Notes under the pieces: generated by a model | What the model was told of the DNA's origin: nothing | What the model saw: only the letters and a program-made list of their open reading frames with translations | The model's database searches: none | Shown here: positions 1 to 13,706 of the stretch, one piece after another | Layout of the letters: every line of letters begins with the position of its first letter | Numbering within the stretch: the stretch's first letter is position 1 | Translations under genes and position numbers: made by a program | Assembly: GCA_964035795.1 (NCBI GenBank) | Contig: OZ038323.1 | Location: forward strand, 11,012,109-11,076,108 | Direction: 5' to 3' | DNA: 64,000 nt | Source of the DNA: Pterobdella sp. o SKG-2022 | Taxonomy: Eukaryota > Annelida > Clitellata > Hirudinida > Piscicolidae

Positions 1-105
1 GGTGCTTGTGTTATTGTGAACAGTTTTTAGAAAGATTTACTAAAAATAAAAAATATAATACAGACAATGATGATATTTCAATTCAAGGGTACATAATGAA
101 AGCAC

Positions 106-3100
106 CTGTTGAGAGGAGGCATGCAGTCCTTGCAGGTCACTTTCCTGCAACACATCAATGCGATATTTATAACTTTATGCAACAAAAATAAATGTAATTA
201 AGTTATAAAGTCCATGGAAAATCTTCGGCACAAGCGGCAGTGCATAAAACTTTAGGTGGCGTCACTGACACAAAAGTACTAATGAGGTATACCTGGTTCT
301 GGTCTTGGAGAGAGAGGGCAATGGCGAGTTGCACCATGGTTTCGTAATGGGATGGGTTCATGAGGGTGTCTAGATTGGCACCAGTGTTTGTAGTCCCTTC
401 TTCGCTCATCCCTTCCTGTCGATGTATCACACTTACTATCAACCAATCAATCAATGATCCTCTCATCATTGCAAACACTCTTAAAGGATGACTCACAAAG
501 AAGGATCAGCAACATCAATACTCTATAATAGCTATCTCCAATGAAAATGTGAGCGATGAATGTTTAAAAAAGAAACACACACCACATTGGCACTAACCAC
601 ATCATCAGTCTCTTGACTTACAACTGCACTGTTGCTTGCTGATGTGGGTGGCTTGACTGATACGTTATCTGCCCATGTATTTGTTACATCAGCTTGAATG
701 TCTAGCAAAGGTTATACCTTGATCGTTGTAGGCCACGTAAGCATGGGTGGGCCAATATATATGAGATTAAAAATAACACAAAAAAACTTGGTAGTTAGAG
801 ATGTCAGACCAGAATCGGGGGGATTAGCAGGCCTCCTGACTCGAGGCCTCATGCTTCTCAGCAAGACATTCTTGCATGTGTGACTAATCTTGACGTTCTG
901 TCGGGTTTAGCGAGGCTACTCATGAAGCTCAAATACTTAGTGAAGAAGCACTTCAAACAAAAAAAATGATCTGAGTAAAAGAATTTTAAAACGGAATAAT
1001 AAAAAGAACCAAACTTTAGAAAAGAGCATTTGAAAGTAGAACTTGATAATTTGGTCGAGAAGGGCTCGGTCAATCTCTTCAAAGGCCTTCGTGAACATCA
1101 ATGCTGCCTTGCCCCCCTTTGACACTGCCTTGGGCACCCTGGTGGCTGATGTGGTTTTTATCAGGGTTGTCTTGGTTGTCTTAGCAACAGTGGTTTTCTT
1201 GGTGGTGGATGCAGTGGTCTTGGAAGCCGGCACCTTATCAGTGCATGATGCCACTGAGAAGGGCAGCAAGAAGGCTTGCATGATCTTCACCATGGCTGAC
1301 ACTGTCGCCTCTTCATCTATTGTGTCTGCCAGCACATTAAATATTCATCAGACATTTAAAAAATAGAATTGATGATTCCAAGGACAAAATGAAACGAAAC
1401 AAATAGAACAAATTGAAACAATCACCTGAAGCATCGAGGGAGGAAGTGAGGAGGTTCTTGTTGCTAGATGAAACCAAGCTCCAAAAAAGCCTGTTGAGCT
1501 TTTCCAAAAAATCATGTACTTTCTTCGAATTCTTCACCTTCTTTGTTTCTTTCTTCTCTGATTGTTCTTCTTCTTCGAGGTAGCTGGTGCTTGACTGAGG
1601 GTCGTAGGTGGAAACAAAGTTGACGAGGTTTTCTGGTCGATGGTGTGCTATGGCACATGTGGTGTAGAGATGCTGTTGCGCTACAGAAACCAACCAGGTT
1701 TCCTCCTTTACCAGACAGTCCATCAAGAGCCCCAGCTGGATGCGATCCTTTAAAATTCATCCAATTATAAATATTGCTTCAAGATTCATAAAAACAATAT
1801 TGAAACCTTCAACCAATAATAGGAATCCTTAGAGGAAAACAATGAAGACATGAGGAACTTGGCTTGTTGGTGGAGAGAGTGAGGAGTGGGTAGTGAAAGG
1901 AAGGAGGTGGTCAGATGGATGAGAGGTTTGCGCAGTGGCATCAAGAGGGATGGGTCAGTGAAGACGAGAAACTCATCAAGCAACTCCAGGGACTGGGTCA
2001 GCAAGCGATCAAATGGGGTCTGTAGCAGGTTGGAAACTTGCAAAGAGTTTGCTGAAGAGTCTGCAGCTCCTGATGATGACGTGGCACTCACTGGTTCCTT
2101 GTACAGCTCGTCAGGCCAGCTGAATGAAGCTTTTGATTTGTAATATACCTTGACTGAATCCACCATCACTACGTGACCAGGATCTCTACTTGCTCCAACT
2201 TGATGGGTTATTAGTGACCAAATAAACGATTGTTGACTTTGAAATATAGGAAATAGAGCCAACATTTGATAGTGATGGATTTGTCTGCTCCGAGGGATTC
2301 TTCTCTTGTGAAGGGAATGTCATACCACCTGCATCAACATGAGGAGCATGAATGACATTCATATATTTTAAAACTTATTATGGTAGGCTCAACCTGGAGT
2401 AGGAAACATTGATTGGGATGACCCTATTGAAGACACTGATGGTGGTGGGAGCTCTGTCGACTGATTGGCTACCCACACTCACTCTGATGCCCACAATGAC
2501 CGAAGTAGCGCTGTTCAAGTTGGACACCTCCAGCTCAAACCCTGTCGACTGTTCAAATATTAAAATGCCTACAAGTAAACACCTTCCGTTCAATTGATTA
2601 TAGTAATATTTTTTCAAAGACATCTTTAATATTACAGTAAGTTTTTTAAAATAGCATACTACAAGAGTACAGACCGAAATGCTAGCGATGTAGAGCCCAT
2701 AGGTATTGAGTCGGGACCTGAGTTGGTTGACGTTGTAGTAGCGCAGAAGTTCAGTCCCTCCAAACTCAATGTCATTCAGAGGGAACAAACGACAGTGCTC
2801 GAAAAAGTCCACTGCTTGCGTCACTGACTGCCCCTTGGCTATTGTCATCGAAAGTCAATTGCTTTCATGTAACAAACAAAAATTGATAATGGGGCATAAT
2901 AATGATGAATAAGGCACAATGAAGACAAACATTGAGCATCGGACTTGTTCTTTTTCCTGGGACTCTTGGAGGTGAGTGGGGTAGTGGGAGAAGGCGCCTG
3001 CAGTTTGAGGGAGGGTGACATGTTGATCCATGTGTCAGTACTCGAAGCATCTGCATTCAATATCCTCAAACTGCCATCTGCACACAACACCACCATTGAA

Positions 3101-6100
3101 GTCACCTGCGTCAGTGTTAATGCCATGGTTACACTGATGCATCTATACAAACATATGAAAGTGGCATCCATTGCATATGCATAAAGTGAGAATTGTACTT
3201 TGTGGTCAATGGATGAGTCAATGGTGTCTTCAGATTGGTGGAAGGCATGACGGGTGAGCACAAAGTCTTGCACCTTCAACTTAGCCACCTCAATCTCTTG
3301 CAAATGAATGCTGTCTGGCTTGAGCATCAGAATGACGGGGTTGTTGGTGGCTTGGCACACGCTGCTCACGAGGCCTGGATGTGAGTGCACCTCAGACCAC
3401 TGCACCAATGTGTTGTGGGCTGGCTGGCTGTTGCTTGAGCTCTTTGATGTGGGCTTGAATGGAATCAAGGTGAGGTTGTGCACAGTTGTCAAACACCTTG
3501 CCAAGTACCCCATAAAGTTCTTGCCTTGTCTGAAAGAGAAGAAGAGCAGCTGCAGAGAGTGCGAGAAGTACACTGAGGCACCTCCGCCCATCACAACTCC
3601 TGATGCTTCCTGCAATGTTTAACTTCCATCAACATTTATGCACTTTAATAAAAAGGAAGCCCACCTTGATATCAGGGTGGTTGGTGGAAATCTTCTTAGT
3701 GATGTAGAACATGCCAGATCGAGCATTTGTTGTCTCATCAAGCTTCACAACACTCAAATATCCCAGAGAACATGTTATCAATATGAATCTGGAGTGATGC
3801 GTTGTGTTTTGTTGAGGATGAAACTGAAAAGAAAAAATTCTGACAGACCGATCATGGGGGCTGCTCTGATCAGCGGTGTCCTCTTGTTCATTGTGCAATG
3901 CAGAACCACACACAAAAGTGACATCCCTGATCTTGCCTGAAGCCAGTAACAAAAAGTACTGAGGACTTATGGCGTCTGTGGCGAGGTCAAAAATCTTCAC
4001 AAACTCTGCGGTCACAATGGCTAACTCTGACTGTGACCCTGGAAGCCATACAGCCTGTTGATTGCATGCAGAAACATAAAAAACCAAATTTTCAATATTT
4101 CTTCAGCACAAACTCACTTTAATGATGTGATTGCCAGTTTCCAGTGCCAACTGCAAAGCCAAATGGCCTATCAAGCACCCAGATGCGTTGAATGTCAGCA
4201 CATGACAGTCCTTTAATGTGTGAAATTCAATATATAATGTCAATAAATTATCAAAAAAAATTCAAAAAAGAGGAAACCTTGAATCCACACACAGCCACTA
4301 AGTCTTCATTGGCAGGGCAGTTGGAGAGAGTAAGAATGTTGAATGGGATTGAGAGCATGCACAAACGAGACACCACCAACTTCTTTTTGCCTGAGTGGGC
4401 CATTTTCAAAAGCGAAGACAACTGCAACAAAGTTACCTTACCCTTGTCATTGCTGACTGCCAAATGTTGTCTTTTACTCGATGGTGATGCCAACAAGCAC
4501 ATGCTGACCCTGCGAATTATGTGTGACGTCAACAACTGCCTCAATACCTGTCCCTGGTCTCCTTGGTAGGTGATCTTGACACTGTCTAGTGTACCCTCTT
4601 GGGAACTGATGATTGGCGAAAAAAATGTCTGTGAATTTTCAACACTTTTTGGCAAAGTTTGCAGTTGGTTAAGCGCCTTCTTCATTTTCAAGAGCTGTCC
4701 ATATGGCGAGTTGTGGTGGTAGAACTCCTCGGCAGTTGGAACCATTTTCTCCAACATGCCCACCATCGACTCAACAGACTGTGTAACTTTGATTTCTTGT
4801 ATATATTGTTTGTTTTGTGCTGTAGACACCACCCTTAACTGAGTGCTCTGCTTCACAACTTCTGAAGTTGTGCTAGATGCTTTTGCAGCTTCATTTTTGC
4901 CAGATAAAGTTTTATTCAAAAACTTAGCCAAGTTACTCTGCTTCAATTGTTTGTGGTGGGGTGGTTTGGAGCTCGGGTTGTCCAATGATTGCTCTGATGG
5001 TTGTGTGTTTCGCTTGCTGAGAGCTTTGCAGTTGCCATTGACTCCCTTCTCACCACAGTCACAGAAGAAAGACCCATGCTTGGCATAAGAAAGGTCATGA
5101 CCATAGTGACACACCTTGGCACACACTGTACACACACCTACACCCTCCACCATTTTGCATGTGTGGCAATGATACCTACAAATTGACATTCGACAATTTT
5201 TCATTCAAAAAACTGCAAGATAACTGCATTAAATCTTGCACGAACAACAAATACCTACCAATGTTGACTCATATATTCCTTCTTGGTGTATGTAAATGTG
5301 CAAAGTTTGTTGTTCAAAGAATCTTCATCCTAGAATGGTTATTATTATAAGTTGAATTTAAACTATCACTTGACGTGATAAACGCTCGATGTAGTTGATG
5401 TCATTAAAATGTATCACCCACCGAATCTTCACCGTTGGAGTCATCGTCGGCAGTGTTGTCTTCTACTGCTTCAGACTCGAAGAGAGATGAAAAGTAATTC
5501 TTACTCTCCACTTCAACCAATCCTGAGTAGCAACGTGTTCTTCCTCCTTGCCTTGTGTGACTCACCACCTGCTTCACCCTGGCCAGCAGCTCACATATGG
5601 TCCCCACCACTCCTTGCTGCTGCTCACTGCTGCATGCCTGGACCTTCTCCAACACGTTCTTCTGTGTCAGAAAATCTTGGCATTGTTTGATCCACTTGAG
5701 AGAAAGTGAAAAAAGAGTGAATTTATCTTCATCACTGCAAGACATAATGTTCAAAACAGGAAGTAGTTGGCTGAAGCCGTTGACATCTCTGGATGGAGGC
5801 AACAGTTGAGAAGAAAAGGTGGAAATGTGCTTGAAAAGATTTGAGATGAAAGAACGACTAATTTTTTGATTTTCAGCCAAATGAGTGAGAAAAAGTAGAA
5901 AGCAAGATCTTCTTTCTTCAAATGACTTTTCTACCTCGACTGCATCCAAAGGAGGAACTAGAAATGCCTTCATACCACTGCATACCTCTTCATTTTCAAG
6001 GAGCTTCTCAAATGATTCATAAAGCGATGTATAGTTATCATCAACTTGCTTGTCTTCCGCCCGAGTGAGAATATTGTCAAGGTATTTGAACACCTGGATG

Positions 6101-9100
6101 CCATGCGAGGCTGGATGTTTCACCACAGACCCAAACAACTCCAACATGTAATTATTGCCTGCATAAAACTTATTGAGAGCTTGCAGTCCCAGAGGCTTTT
6201 GAGTGAGGGCATCAAGGAACTTGGTTGCTTCCTGGCATCTGAGATGATCTTCCTCACTGCTTGCCTCCATGCTGATCACTTTGTGGCACACCTCAGTGGC
6301 ATGTGTGAGAGATTTGATGGCTATAAATGTTTTGTCATCTATCCTCTTCTCAACTTTCTCAAGAAGAGAATCTTTAAAAAACTCCATGGTTGCATGGCAT
6401 GATAGTTCTACGTAAGTGTTAAAGAGCTGGTCCATTTGATCATATTCATAATTCTCTGCTAACAATTGATTGATCACTTTAACTATCAACATCAACATAT
6501 GTTTTAATGGCGGCAGCATGCTATACAGATTGTCTTGATCATCATCTGAGTCTTGCTTCAATTTTATACTCTGCAAATGTCCTTTCTGCAACAAATCCAA
6601 ATAACTTTCAACTGGGATGAGGTCATCACTAACCGATGAAGTTTTCCAGGAGATGATTTGTGGCAAGCTGGGTGTGAGAGAGTTGTTCCATTTGTCAAGC
6701 ACAGTTTCCAAAAAGGGTTGTTTCACTGTGAAGATGCTTTTGTTACTGAAAGAATTGATGTGGCAGTTCTTGGAGGAATTGACTGAAACCATTTGTCTCA
6801 AATGCCAGATTGCAGGTGATCTTGAATCTCTCTCCTTACCTGCATTTTCATTTTTTTCTTGGTTTGGTTTGGTATTCTTCCACGCTAGCGCAAACAAGTA
6901 ATCATTTGTTATTTCAACCATTCTTTTCAACAAAGTATTCATCAAAACAAACAATTTGCAATAATTGGCTTTGCTTATGGAGGTTGTTTCAGTGGTTGGC
7001 TTGATGAGAAATATGTTGCTTTTTTGGGAAGGTGGATCAAGCAGGGCATGTATTCGAAACAGCATCATATCAATTATACAAACTTTGAAAATATCATAAT
7101 GTTTAAGTGGTGTCAAATCATCCAACAATTGTTTATCTTCCAAATACTGCATACACACGTTAAGTTCAAAGGAAGCATGTCCGTAGCTTTTTATGACGTG
7201 AGTCATCAACTCTGTGGCCTGTTGAAAAGTGAGACGTTGTTTGACAAGAAAGTCCAGTGTCCAAGCTTGGAATGGTTCCACATTTATGCGAGCAATCCAT
7301 TTGAATGTGTGCAAGAGCAGTTGACCATTGGTACTGAAACCCTCATCAAGTTTCTTCAAAAACTCTACTGATGGAGGGAGGATGGAGAGAAGGCGGTTTG
7401 ACATGTTGAGGTGAAAGAGAAGTCGTCGAGAAAGAATTTCAAAAACTGATTTATTTTCAGGGGAATGAGAAATGGATGAGCCAGCATTCATAAGAGAAAG
7501 TACTGATGAATAGAGCATATCGTAAGAAAAATCATCTGTGCCTGAAATGATGAAGGCACATGCCAGTCCATCCACTTTGGGCACTTCTTGGTTGTTGTAT
7601 TCAACATTGGCACATAAGTCATAGAACTGGTTCTCATAAAAACTCTTTGTCACTTTGGTTGTGCCAACAAAAACACCAAATATGTTGTTGGAGATCTGTT
7701 CAGTTAAGTATAGAGGATACTGGTAGAGATTCTTCAAAAAGTATTCAATCAGTTGATAAAATTTAGTGAGAACATTGGGGTTGAGGTAATTGATTTTGTC
7801 ATTGCTTATGTCAGAGAGCTTAACGAAAACTGAGCACAAGTGCTGCCAAATTGCTTTTCTCTGAACCAACTCCAGTTGATGGAAAAGAAACAATAGTGCA
7901 TGTATTTGTTCTTGATTCACATCACCAACATCGAGTTCATCTATGATAGATTCAGAAACTGATCCACTACATTGGAACTTGATAGTATCATGAAGTGCTT
8001 GGATGAATTTGAACCATATGTTTCTTATGGCTGTTGGACCACTAATCACATCGGCATCGTATTCTTCAGGGGAATGTTTCTTCTCCACCTTTTGTCTGTG
8101 CATCACCACCTGCACCAGAATGGCCAGAGTGCGAGGCAGGATCTTGAAAGGCCAGTCACTTGTGTTTGCAGAAGGAGCACTTATTCCCACATTCAAACTA
8201 TCTAAAAACACCAGCTGTAATTGATCGTTCAGAAGACTTTTGTTGATGAGGGCATGAACATAGCAGGAGAGTGATTTAGAAAATGACTCAAATAATAATT
8301 CAGAGTCAGAAAACGATTTTGAATATCTTGTATGTTGTTCTTGTTCATGGTCTAGTTCTCTGATGATATAGGCTAGTTGTGCCATGTGGTCTTGTGTCAG
8401 GGTGGTGCTCAAATGCTCCACCAGCTCCGAGCATGGTGAGTTGATGAAATGCCTCATCAGTGTTCCTAAGATGTCAATGCATGCCTTTATGTACCCTTCA
8501 GTCTTTTCTGTGTTTGGACTCGAAGTATCCACATTGCTATGCCGACGAGACATCCTACAACCTTTGCCAGCATCCACTTCGGCATTGCTTTCAGACTTTT
8601 TCTCATCCACTGCATCAGCTACTGGTGCCTCTTCAAACCAATGATTCAAATTCGATTCTGAGTCATCATCATCGAAACTTAAATCATCTTGACTGCTACT
8701 AAACTCTTCCTCATAGAATGTATTTGAATCAGAACTGTTGCTTTCAGCATCAAAACCTCTCACTTCCTTTTCTTTGGCCTCCAAGTTATTGTCTCCATCC
8801 TCATCATCCTTGGCCTTCACGTTTTTTCCTTCTGTCTCATTTTTTGAAGCATCTTTCTCATTTCCTAATTTGAATTTTTCTAAATAGTTGTATTTACCCA
8901 ACGAAACTCCTTTTTTGAACAAATGGCTCAAAAGATAGTGAAAAAGATTTGAAAAGTAGATAGATTTTGTGAGTTTTCTGGTTCTCTGTAGAGCAGAATA
9001 TTCAGCAAACAACTTGATTTCTTCTTTAATTTCCTCTTTATCAGCATCATAGACAGAAGTCAAGCTTTCAACTTCAAGATCAATGAGGATGATGTTCAAA

Positions 9101-11010
9101 CTCTTGAGAGACTGCATGATAAGTGTCACAAACAACAGATTAAAGTTAATTTGCAATTTCTCTTCTACCAAACCATCTTTGTTTTTTTTGTTCTCTTTTT
9201 TAACCTCTTTAGCAACTTTACCTTTTGCAGCAGCATCACCACCCTTGCAGGTTCTCTGAGCAGTGTTGCAAGGTAAAGTGGACTGCAGGAATAGAACAGA
9301 CTGGAGCCCTTTGAAAATGGACCAAGCAACCATCAAGTGGTAGTTGAAGTACACTGCTTTTGAAGACTTCTCAATGCTCACACTTACTACATTGAATATG
9401 TCCATAGCTTTTTGAACAATTGACACTGCATAATTTTCCAGATCTTCCTCTTTTCCTACTGCCTTATTTCCACTCCACACAATCCCAGAAGCTATAGTGG
9501 CAGAGATAGCAGCATGGAGGCAACTTATAGCAATGTTGATGATGGTTTTCAATCGAGTATTGGTTAATGGTTCAAGAATTGGCAAGCTGAATAGACGATT
9601 GACCAATGAAACATCAGCTAAAACCTGCTGCAACCTTGAAATTGTATGAGTTGCTTCATTGTAACTTGTTGGCCATGAAAATTTTATTGGAGTAACTTCA
9701 GATGTATCTGAGTTTGTGAAAGCTGCAATCTCAAACTTCTTAAGAGTAGGCAAGTTGGAGCAGACATTCAAGAGCACATCATTTCCATGCAATTCCCTTT
9801 GCAGGATCCTGAGGCATTTTGTTGCCAAAACCTCTTGCATTTGAACACCACTCGCCCAAGTTTCCATGCCACTTTTGCGTGTCTCATCACTCATCAACTT
9901 TGCCATACTGGATTCTTTTTTCTTTGATTGCTTGCTCAATGGCACATAAGCATAAGCATCATTATCAAAACCCTTTGCAGCATTTGTGGAAGTTTTTTTA
10001 TTTTTTGGTTTTGGATTCACAGCAAGAACTTGCAATTTCATTCCAGTATCTTCAAAAATGGACATCATTTTTTCATATTCAAATTCCACGTCAAGCTGTC
10101 CAACCACTTCAGTGCTCCATGGAACCCATTTGCTTCCTGAGGCTTCCTTCACTTCTGTATTGATTTTTTAAGATAATAAATAATAATATTTTATACTTTA
10201 AAATAATGAAATGAGTCATGTGAATTCAATAAATAAAATAACCGACCATTTTTAGAATCATCTACATCTTCTTTTTGACCATCAGGACTTTGGGCAAAAA
10301 TTAAGTTAGTCACCAGCATAGAAACTTCCATTTTTGTGATGCTAGAAGACCCTTTACACAGACTTTTGATCAACATAGCAAGTTGTTTCTAAAAAAAATT
10401 TATTGATCAAAAATAATTTATGGAAATTTTTAACTATTTCAAAAATAACCTTGGAAAGAGTACAGTTTTCATTCTTTTCAGTAATTCTACTCAGAAAAAA
10501 CTTCAAAAGCACTTTACAAGCCGCTTCAATCTCAGGCAAGTCAGTTTTGCTTACTTGAATAAAAAAATTATTGTGGAAATTAATCAAATTTTCATGTAAA
10601 CCTTATGAAGACTCACGTGTATTTATTTCATTGCATAAGAAATGTGTAATAAGAGCTGTATAAGGTGAGAAAAACAATTCATTCTCCTCACTATGGTTGA
10701 GAACTTCACTTTCACTGTACATTTACATACGGAGGTGAGGATTGTTTGAAACGAATATTCATTGACAAAAAACTTAAGTCGAACTACAATGTTTAATTTT
10801 TTAAAACTTTTTTTATACTTAACTAATTCTAAATATTAAAAAATCAACTTACTTTTGAATTATGAGATTGAGAGCGTACTTAATATTTTTAGCAGTTAGT
10901 AAATTAACAGTTAGTGAATTGAGACTTATATTTTCATCTAAAAATACTCTTGGTATTGTATTAATAATAGTTTTAGAAGACGAAGTCCATAACTCTCTAT
11001 TTTCCGACAT
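106..11010 (-). CDS. UBR4: UBR4 (p600/purity-of-essence) giant E3 ubiquitin ligase, N-terminal part
   Basis: UBR4 is a very large N-recognin E3 ligase that recognises N-degrons through its UBR box. The start is taken at 11,010 (MSENRELWTSS...). Exons in minus order: 11010-10853, 10714-10617, 10553-10450, 10388-10247, 10154-5422, 5329-5259, 5175-4278, 4210-4118, 4054-3665, 3609-3199, 3105-2931, 2838-2675, 2548-2394, 2328-2264, 2198-1807, 1747-1426, about 1325-1050, about 883-788, 692-583, 415-293 and 144-106. Phases agree through the first 16 exons (about 2,790 codons). Family landmarks: acidic TFYEEEFSSSQDD, WLPGSQSELAIVTAEFVKI, GDQGQVLRQL, DFFEH...DIEFGG, and TMVQLAIALSLQ near the left edge. 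The gene continues beyond base 1, so the C-terminal catalytic end is absent. A Thr/Lys-rich stretch near 1,230-1,120 is not typical of the family. The identification is secure; the small exons below about 1.3 kb are less certain. Confidence 0.93.
4278..5329 (-). CDS. UBR4: UBR4 exons carrying the UBR-box zinc finger
   Basis: These are the two exons (5329-5259 and 5175-4278) that encode the UBR box, joined through a split Trp codon. Visible Cys/His ligand pattern: LCTFTYTKKEYMSQHW, then YHCHTCKMVEGVGVCTVC, CHYGHDLSYAKHGSFFCDCG. All expected Cys and His positions are present, so N-degron binding is probably retained. Downstream of the finger lies a Ser/Lys-rich spacer, then a WD-like beta-propeller region (RQHLAVSNDKGKVTLLQL) that continues in the following exons. 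This is the part of UBR4 that decides family membership, because it distinguishes it from other very large HEAT-type proteins. Confidence 0.92.
5422..10154 (-). CDS. UBR4: UBR4 exon 5, a single 4.7-kb coding exon
   Basis: This exon is 4,733 nt and open throughout. It begins after an acceptor at 10,155 and ends at the donor TCG|GTGGGT, giving phase 0 into the exon that starts DEDSLNNKLC. It encodes the helical-repeat (armadillo/HEAT-like) N-terminal scaffold. A Ser/Asp-rich acidic block (SNTFYEEEFSSSQDDLSFD) ends in NHWFEEAP, a segment also recognisable in vertebrate UBR4. In vertebrates this stretch is broken into many exons, so its intactness here suggests intron loss or partial retrocopy-mediated replacement in this lineage. 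No internal stop or frame change was seen. Confidence 0.92.
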
Positions 11011-12452
11011 TTTAATTATTTATTCGTTGTTCAGGACGAAATCGAAAACAGTATTTAAGCTTAAACACTTAATGTTTCTTGAAATTATTTAAAAAGCATT
11101 TTTATTATAAATTATTTTTATTTTTAATGATATACGTTTAAAAAGTAAAATCAAAAACTTGAACTGAGTATATAATTTTATAAATGCCCTCATAACTTGG
11201 GAAAGTCCGGATCCGATTACGTGAGATTGCAAATTTTTTTAAATGACTCGTTGATGTAAGCTTATCAAAAATGGAAGAGTGAAATTTGAAAAAGTGACAA
11301 GAACCATCAGGCTTCTCGCTTACTTCGAACATCCCCCATATAACATTTATAGAGACATTGTATTTTATATTCAAATCAAAATACTTTTTGTGTTTTTTCA
11401 TTTGAATATTTATGCTTGGCTCTATAAATTAAAATCTTGTCTTTTTTGATACGAAGTAATTAATAAAAGCGAAAAACTTTGATAAAAATATTAGAAGTTT
11501 TCTTTTATATGAATCCATGTTTCAAACTAAGTTAAAAGGCGATTTGACCTTAAAGCTTTACTTGACCCTACTTCACAACAACCTTTTTGTTCGGAGACTA
11601 TAGCGACAAAGTTTTCGGTTGTTCATAAAAACCTTCAAATGCCAAGCCATTTTGATTTTCCTTATGTATAATAATTTATTTTTTCAAAAAAAAGAATCTC
11701 ACGCTTTTTCAGAATTTTAAAAATTGAGAAAACTTGAGCGGTTTGAAAACCTAATGTATTTTGAAAAGTATACATTTGCAACACTGCTATGACAAATATA
11801 AAAACTTTCCACTAAGGCACCCATGCATCATCTTGCCACGCCAGCTAACTTACTAAATTATTTAAAATTATTTTTATTATAATTATTGTTTATTATTCAA
11901 AATTGCAACCTCAAAATTAATACTTAATATTTTTGGGGGTTTTAAAGAATTTATTATTTCCATATTTTTCTCTCCGGATCAACTTGTTTCCCCTTGCAGA
12001 TTGGCTGGTTTCCATTTTGAAGTGTAAAGAGCAGTGTGGAAATTCATGGGCATATCGCGGTCTGAGGCATCATTTGAATTTGTTTTACCCATTCAAAATC
12101 ATTAAATATTTGCTTACTTAAGAACAGGTCAAAGTTTCATCACTAAATGTTTTCGATCTCTTTGAATCATTACTATGTATTTGACCTGATTATTTTATTT
12201 TAAAAAATTTCAAATTCTTCATAAGCAAAACAAAATCAACAAAACTCAAGGTTTCAAAATTCCTATTATTCGAAATTCTTTGTTGCTCCAAGTACGCCCA
12301 TATTTTTGTTTGTGAATTTCTGCTAAAATCGTTGAACTTCAGGATATATATTGATTAATGACACTAGGAGGGAACAGTGCTGACGTGGCGATTTGGGTGG
12401 CACTGAAAGGTACGCGAGCACTAAAGAACTAGAACTATACCTTACTTATTCC
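11011..12452. other. Intergenic spacer between UBR4 and the FReD gene
   Basis: AT-rich spacer separating two divergent genes. I see only short ORFs with no family resemblance and no RNA-gene structure. Promoters of UBR4 (leftward) and of the FReD gene (rightward) must lie here. Confidence 0.6.
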
Positions 12453-12460
12453 TATATATA
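12453..12460 (+). promoter_or_regulatory. TATA box of the FReD gene
   Basis: TATATATA lies 38 bases before the ATG at 12,498. A start about 30 bases downstream of the box would leave a very short 5' UTR, typical of small highly expressed secreted-protein genes. Seen by motif only. Confidence 0.5.
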
Positions 12461-12497
12461 CTTTGGCTTTGCTTTCAAAAATCATTTTTGAGCAATC

Positions 12498-13331
12498 ATG
12501 GCTTCAAAGATGCTGCTATGTTGTGTTTTCTTGACTTTGCTTGGTAGCTTGTATGGGAGCTTCAGTATGCCAAAATTTTTCTTTCATCATGGCACGAGGA
12601 AAGAATTCGTCGACAAACCCAACCCTTGTGAACAATATTCCAGCAGTGATAAATGGATTGTGAGTTTTAAATTGATTCGAGGACCGACATTATCTGCAAT
12701 CTTTTTCAGACAATCCAAAGAAGACTCGATGGTACCGTAGACTTCTATAGAAAATGGGAAGACTATCGCAGAGGATTTGGTTCAATTTATGGAGAATTTT
12801 GGATTGGTAAGTAAGAAAAGAATAAATTTGGTTTAATTAGTTGCTTTTACAGGCCTTGATAACCTGCACGACTTGACATCATACGAGAGAACCAAGTTAC
12901 TGATAGTGATGGAAGATGGCATAGGTTCATTTGCCTGTGCTGCTTACAAAACGTTCAGTGTGGGATCAAGAATACACGACTACCCCTTGGAAATTAGCGG
13001 CTTCAGTGGTGATGCAGGTTTGAAAACTTCAAAAAAATTATATAAATAGTTGCTTTATGAACACTTCAAATCCGCAGGCGATTCGCTTACTTTGCACAAT
13101 GGAAAACGTTTTAGCACCTTTGACAACGACAACGACTTGTGGAGTAGAAACTGCGCAGAAAGATATCACGGTGCCTGGTGGTACGCTTCATGCCACGAGT
13201 CAAACCTTAATGGGCAGTATCTAAATGGCAGCCATGCTTCATTCGCTGATGGAGTGAACTGGAAGAGATGGAAGGGGTACAAATACTCACTCAAGTCAGT
13301 GGAAATGATGGTTGCACCCTATGATCCATGA
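12498..13331 (+). CDS. Secreted fibrinogen-related domain (FReD) protein, ficolin/angiopoietin-like
   Basis: Four exons (12498-12659, 12710-12806, 12853-13017, 13078-13331) join in consistent phase to 225 residues. A hydrophobic signal peptide ([20 protein letters not shown]) is followed after a short linker by an almost complete fibrinogen C-terminal domain. Hallmarks: [47 protein letters not shown], then the calcium-loop segment [28 protein letters not shown] and NLNGQYLNG. FReD proteins bind acetylated or other glycans, and in invertebrates many act in innate immunity or haemolymph clotting. There is no collagen or coiled-coil stalk, so the product is essentially a bare FReD domain. A poly(A) signal AATAAA lies at 13,480. 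Exact ligand unknown. Confidence 0.9.
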
Positions 13332-13479
13332 ACTCCTTCATTTGAGAGCAACATTATTTGGCTGTTCTTGAAATTTTTTCTAAATATAATAATTTAAGAA
13401 TTGGCTTTTTTATGGCGATTGTGAAAAAAAATTAAAAATTATTTTGAAAAACTGACATTGCCAAAAATGAGATTTGAAA

Positions 13480-13485
13480 AATAAA
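13480..13485 (+). terminator. Probable polyadenylation signal of the FReD gene
   Basis: AATAAA about 150 bases after the FReD stop codon, ahead of a TG/T-rich stretch. Confidence 0.5.
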
Positions 13486-13706
13486 CTTTGATATGCCATA
13501 TGAACCCCAATTTTGTTTCGTGTTTCAACCGAAGCTCTGAGGCTTCTTTGCAATTTAGACACCGAGAAGAATCATTTGACTAGGAGTCCGTTACGACAAA
13601 CATCGCATATATTACTGTTAATTATAAATTTTATAACATAAATTTTATCTTTTGTGAGCATGATGTATTTTTCTGTTTTACTTCATTTTGTCAAAATGCT
13701 TTTTGA

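Noticed and set aside
9819..10171. Plus-strand frames over the start of the large UBR4 exon
   Set aside because: Antisense shadows of conserved UBR4 coding sequence.
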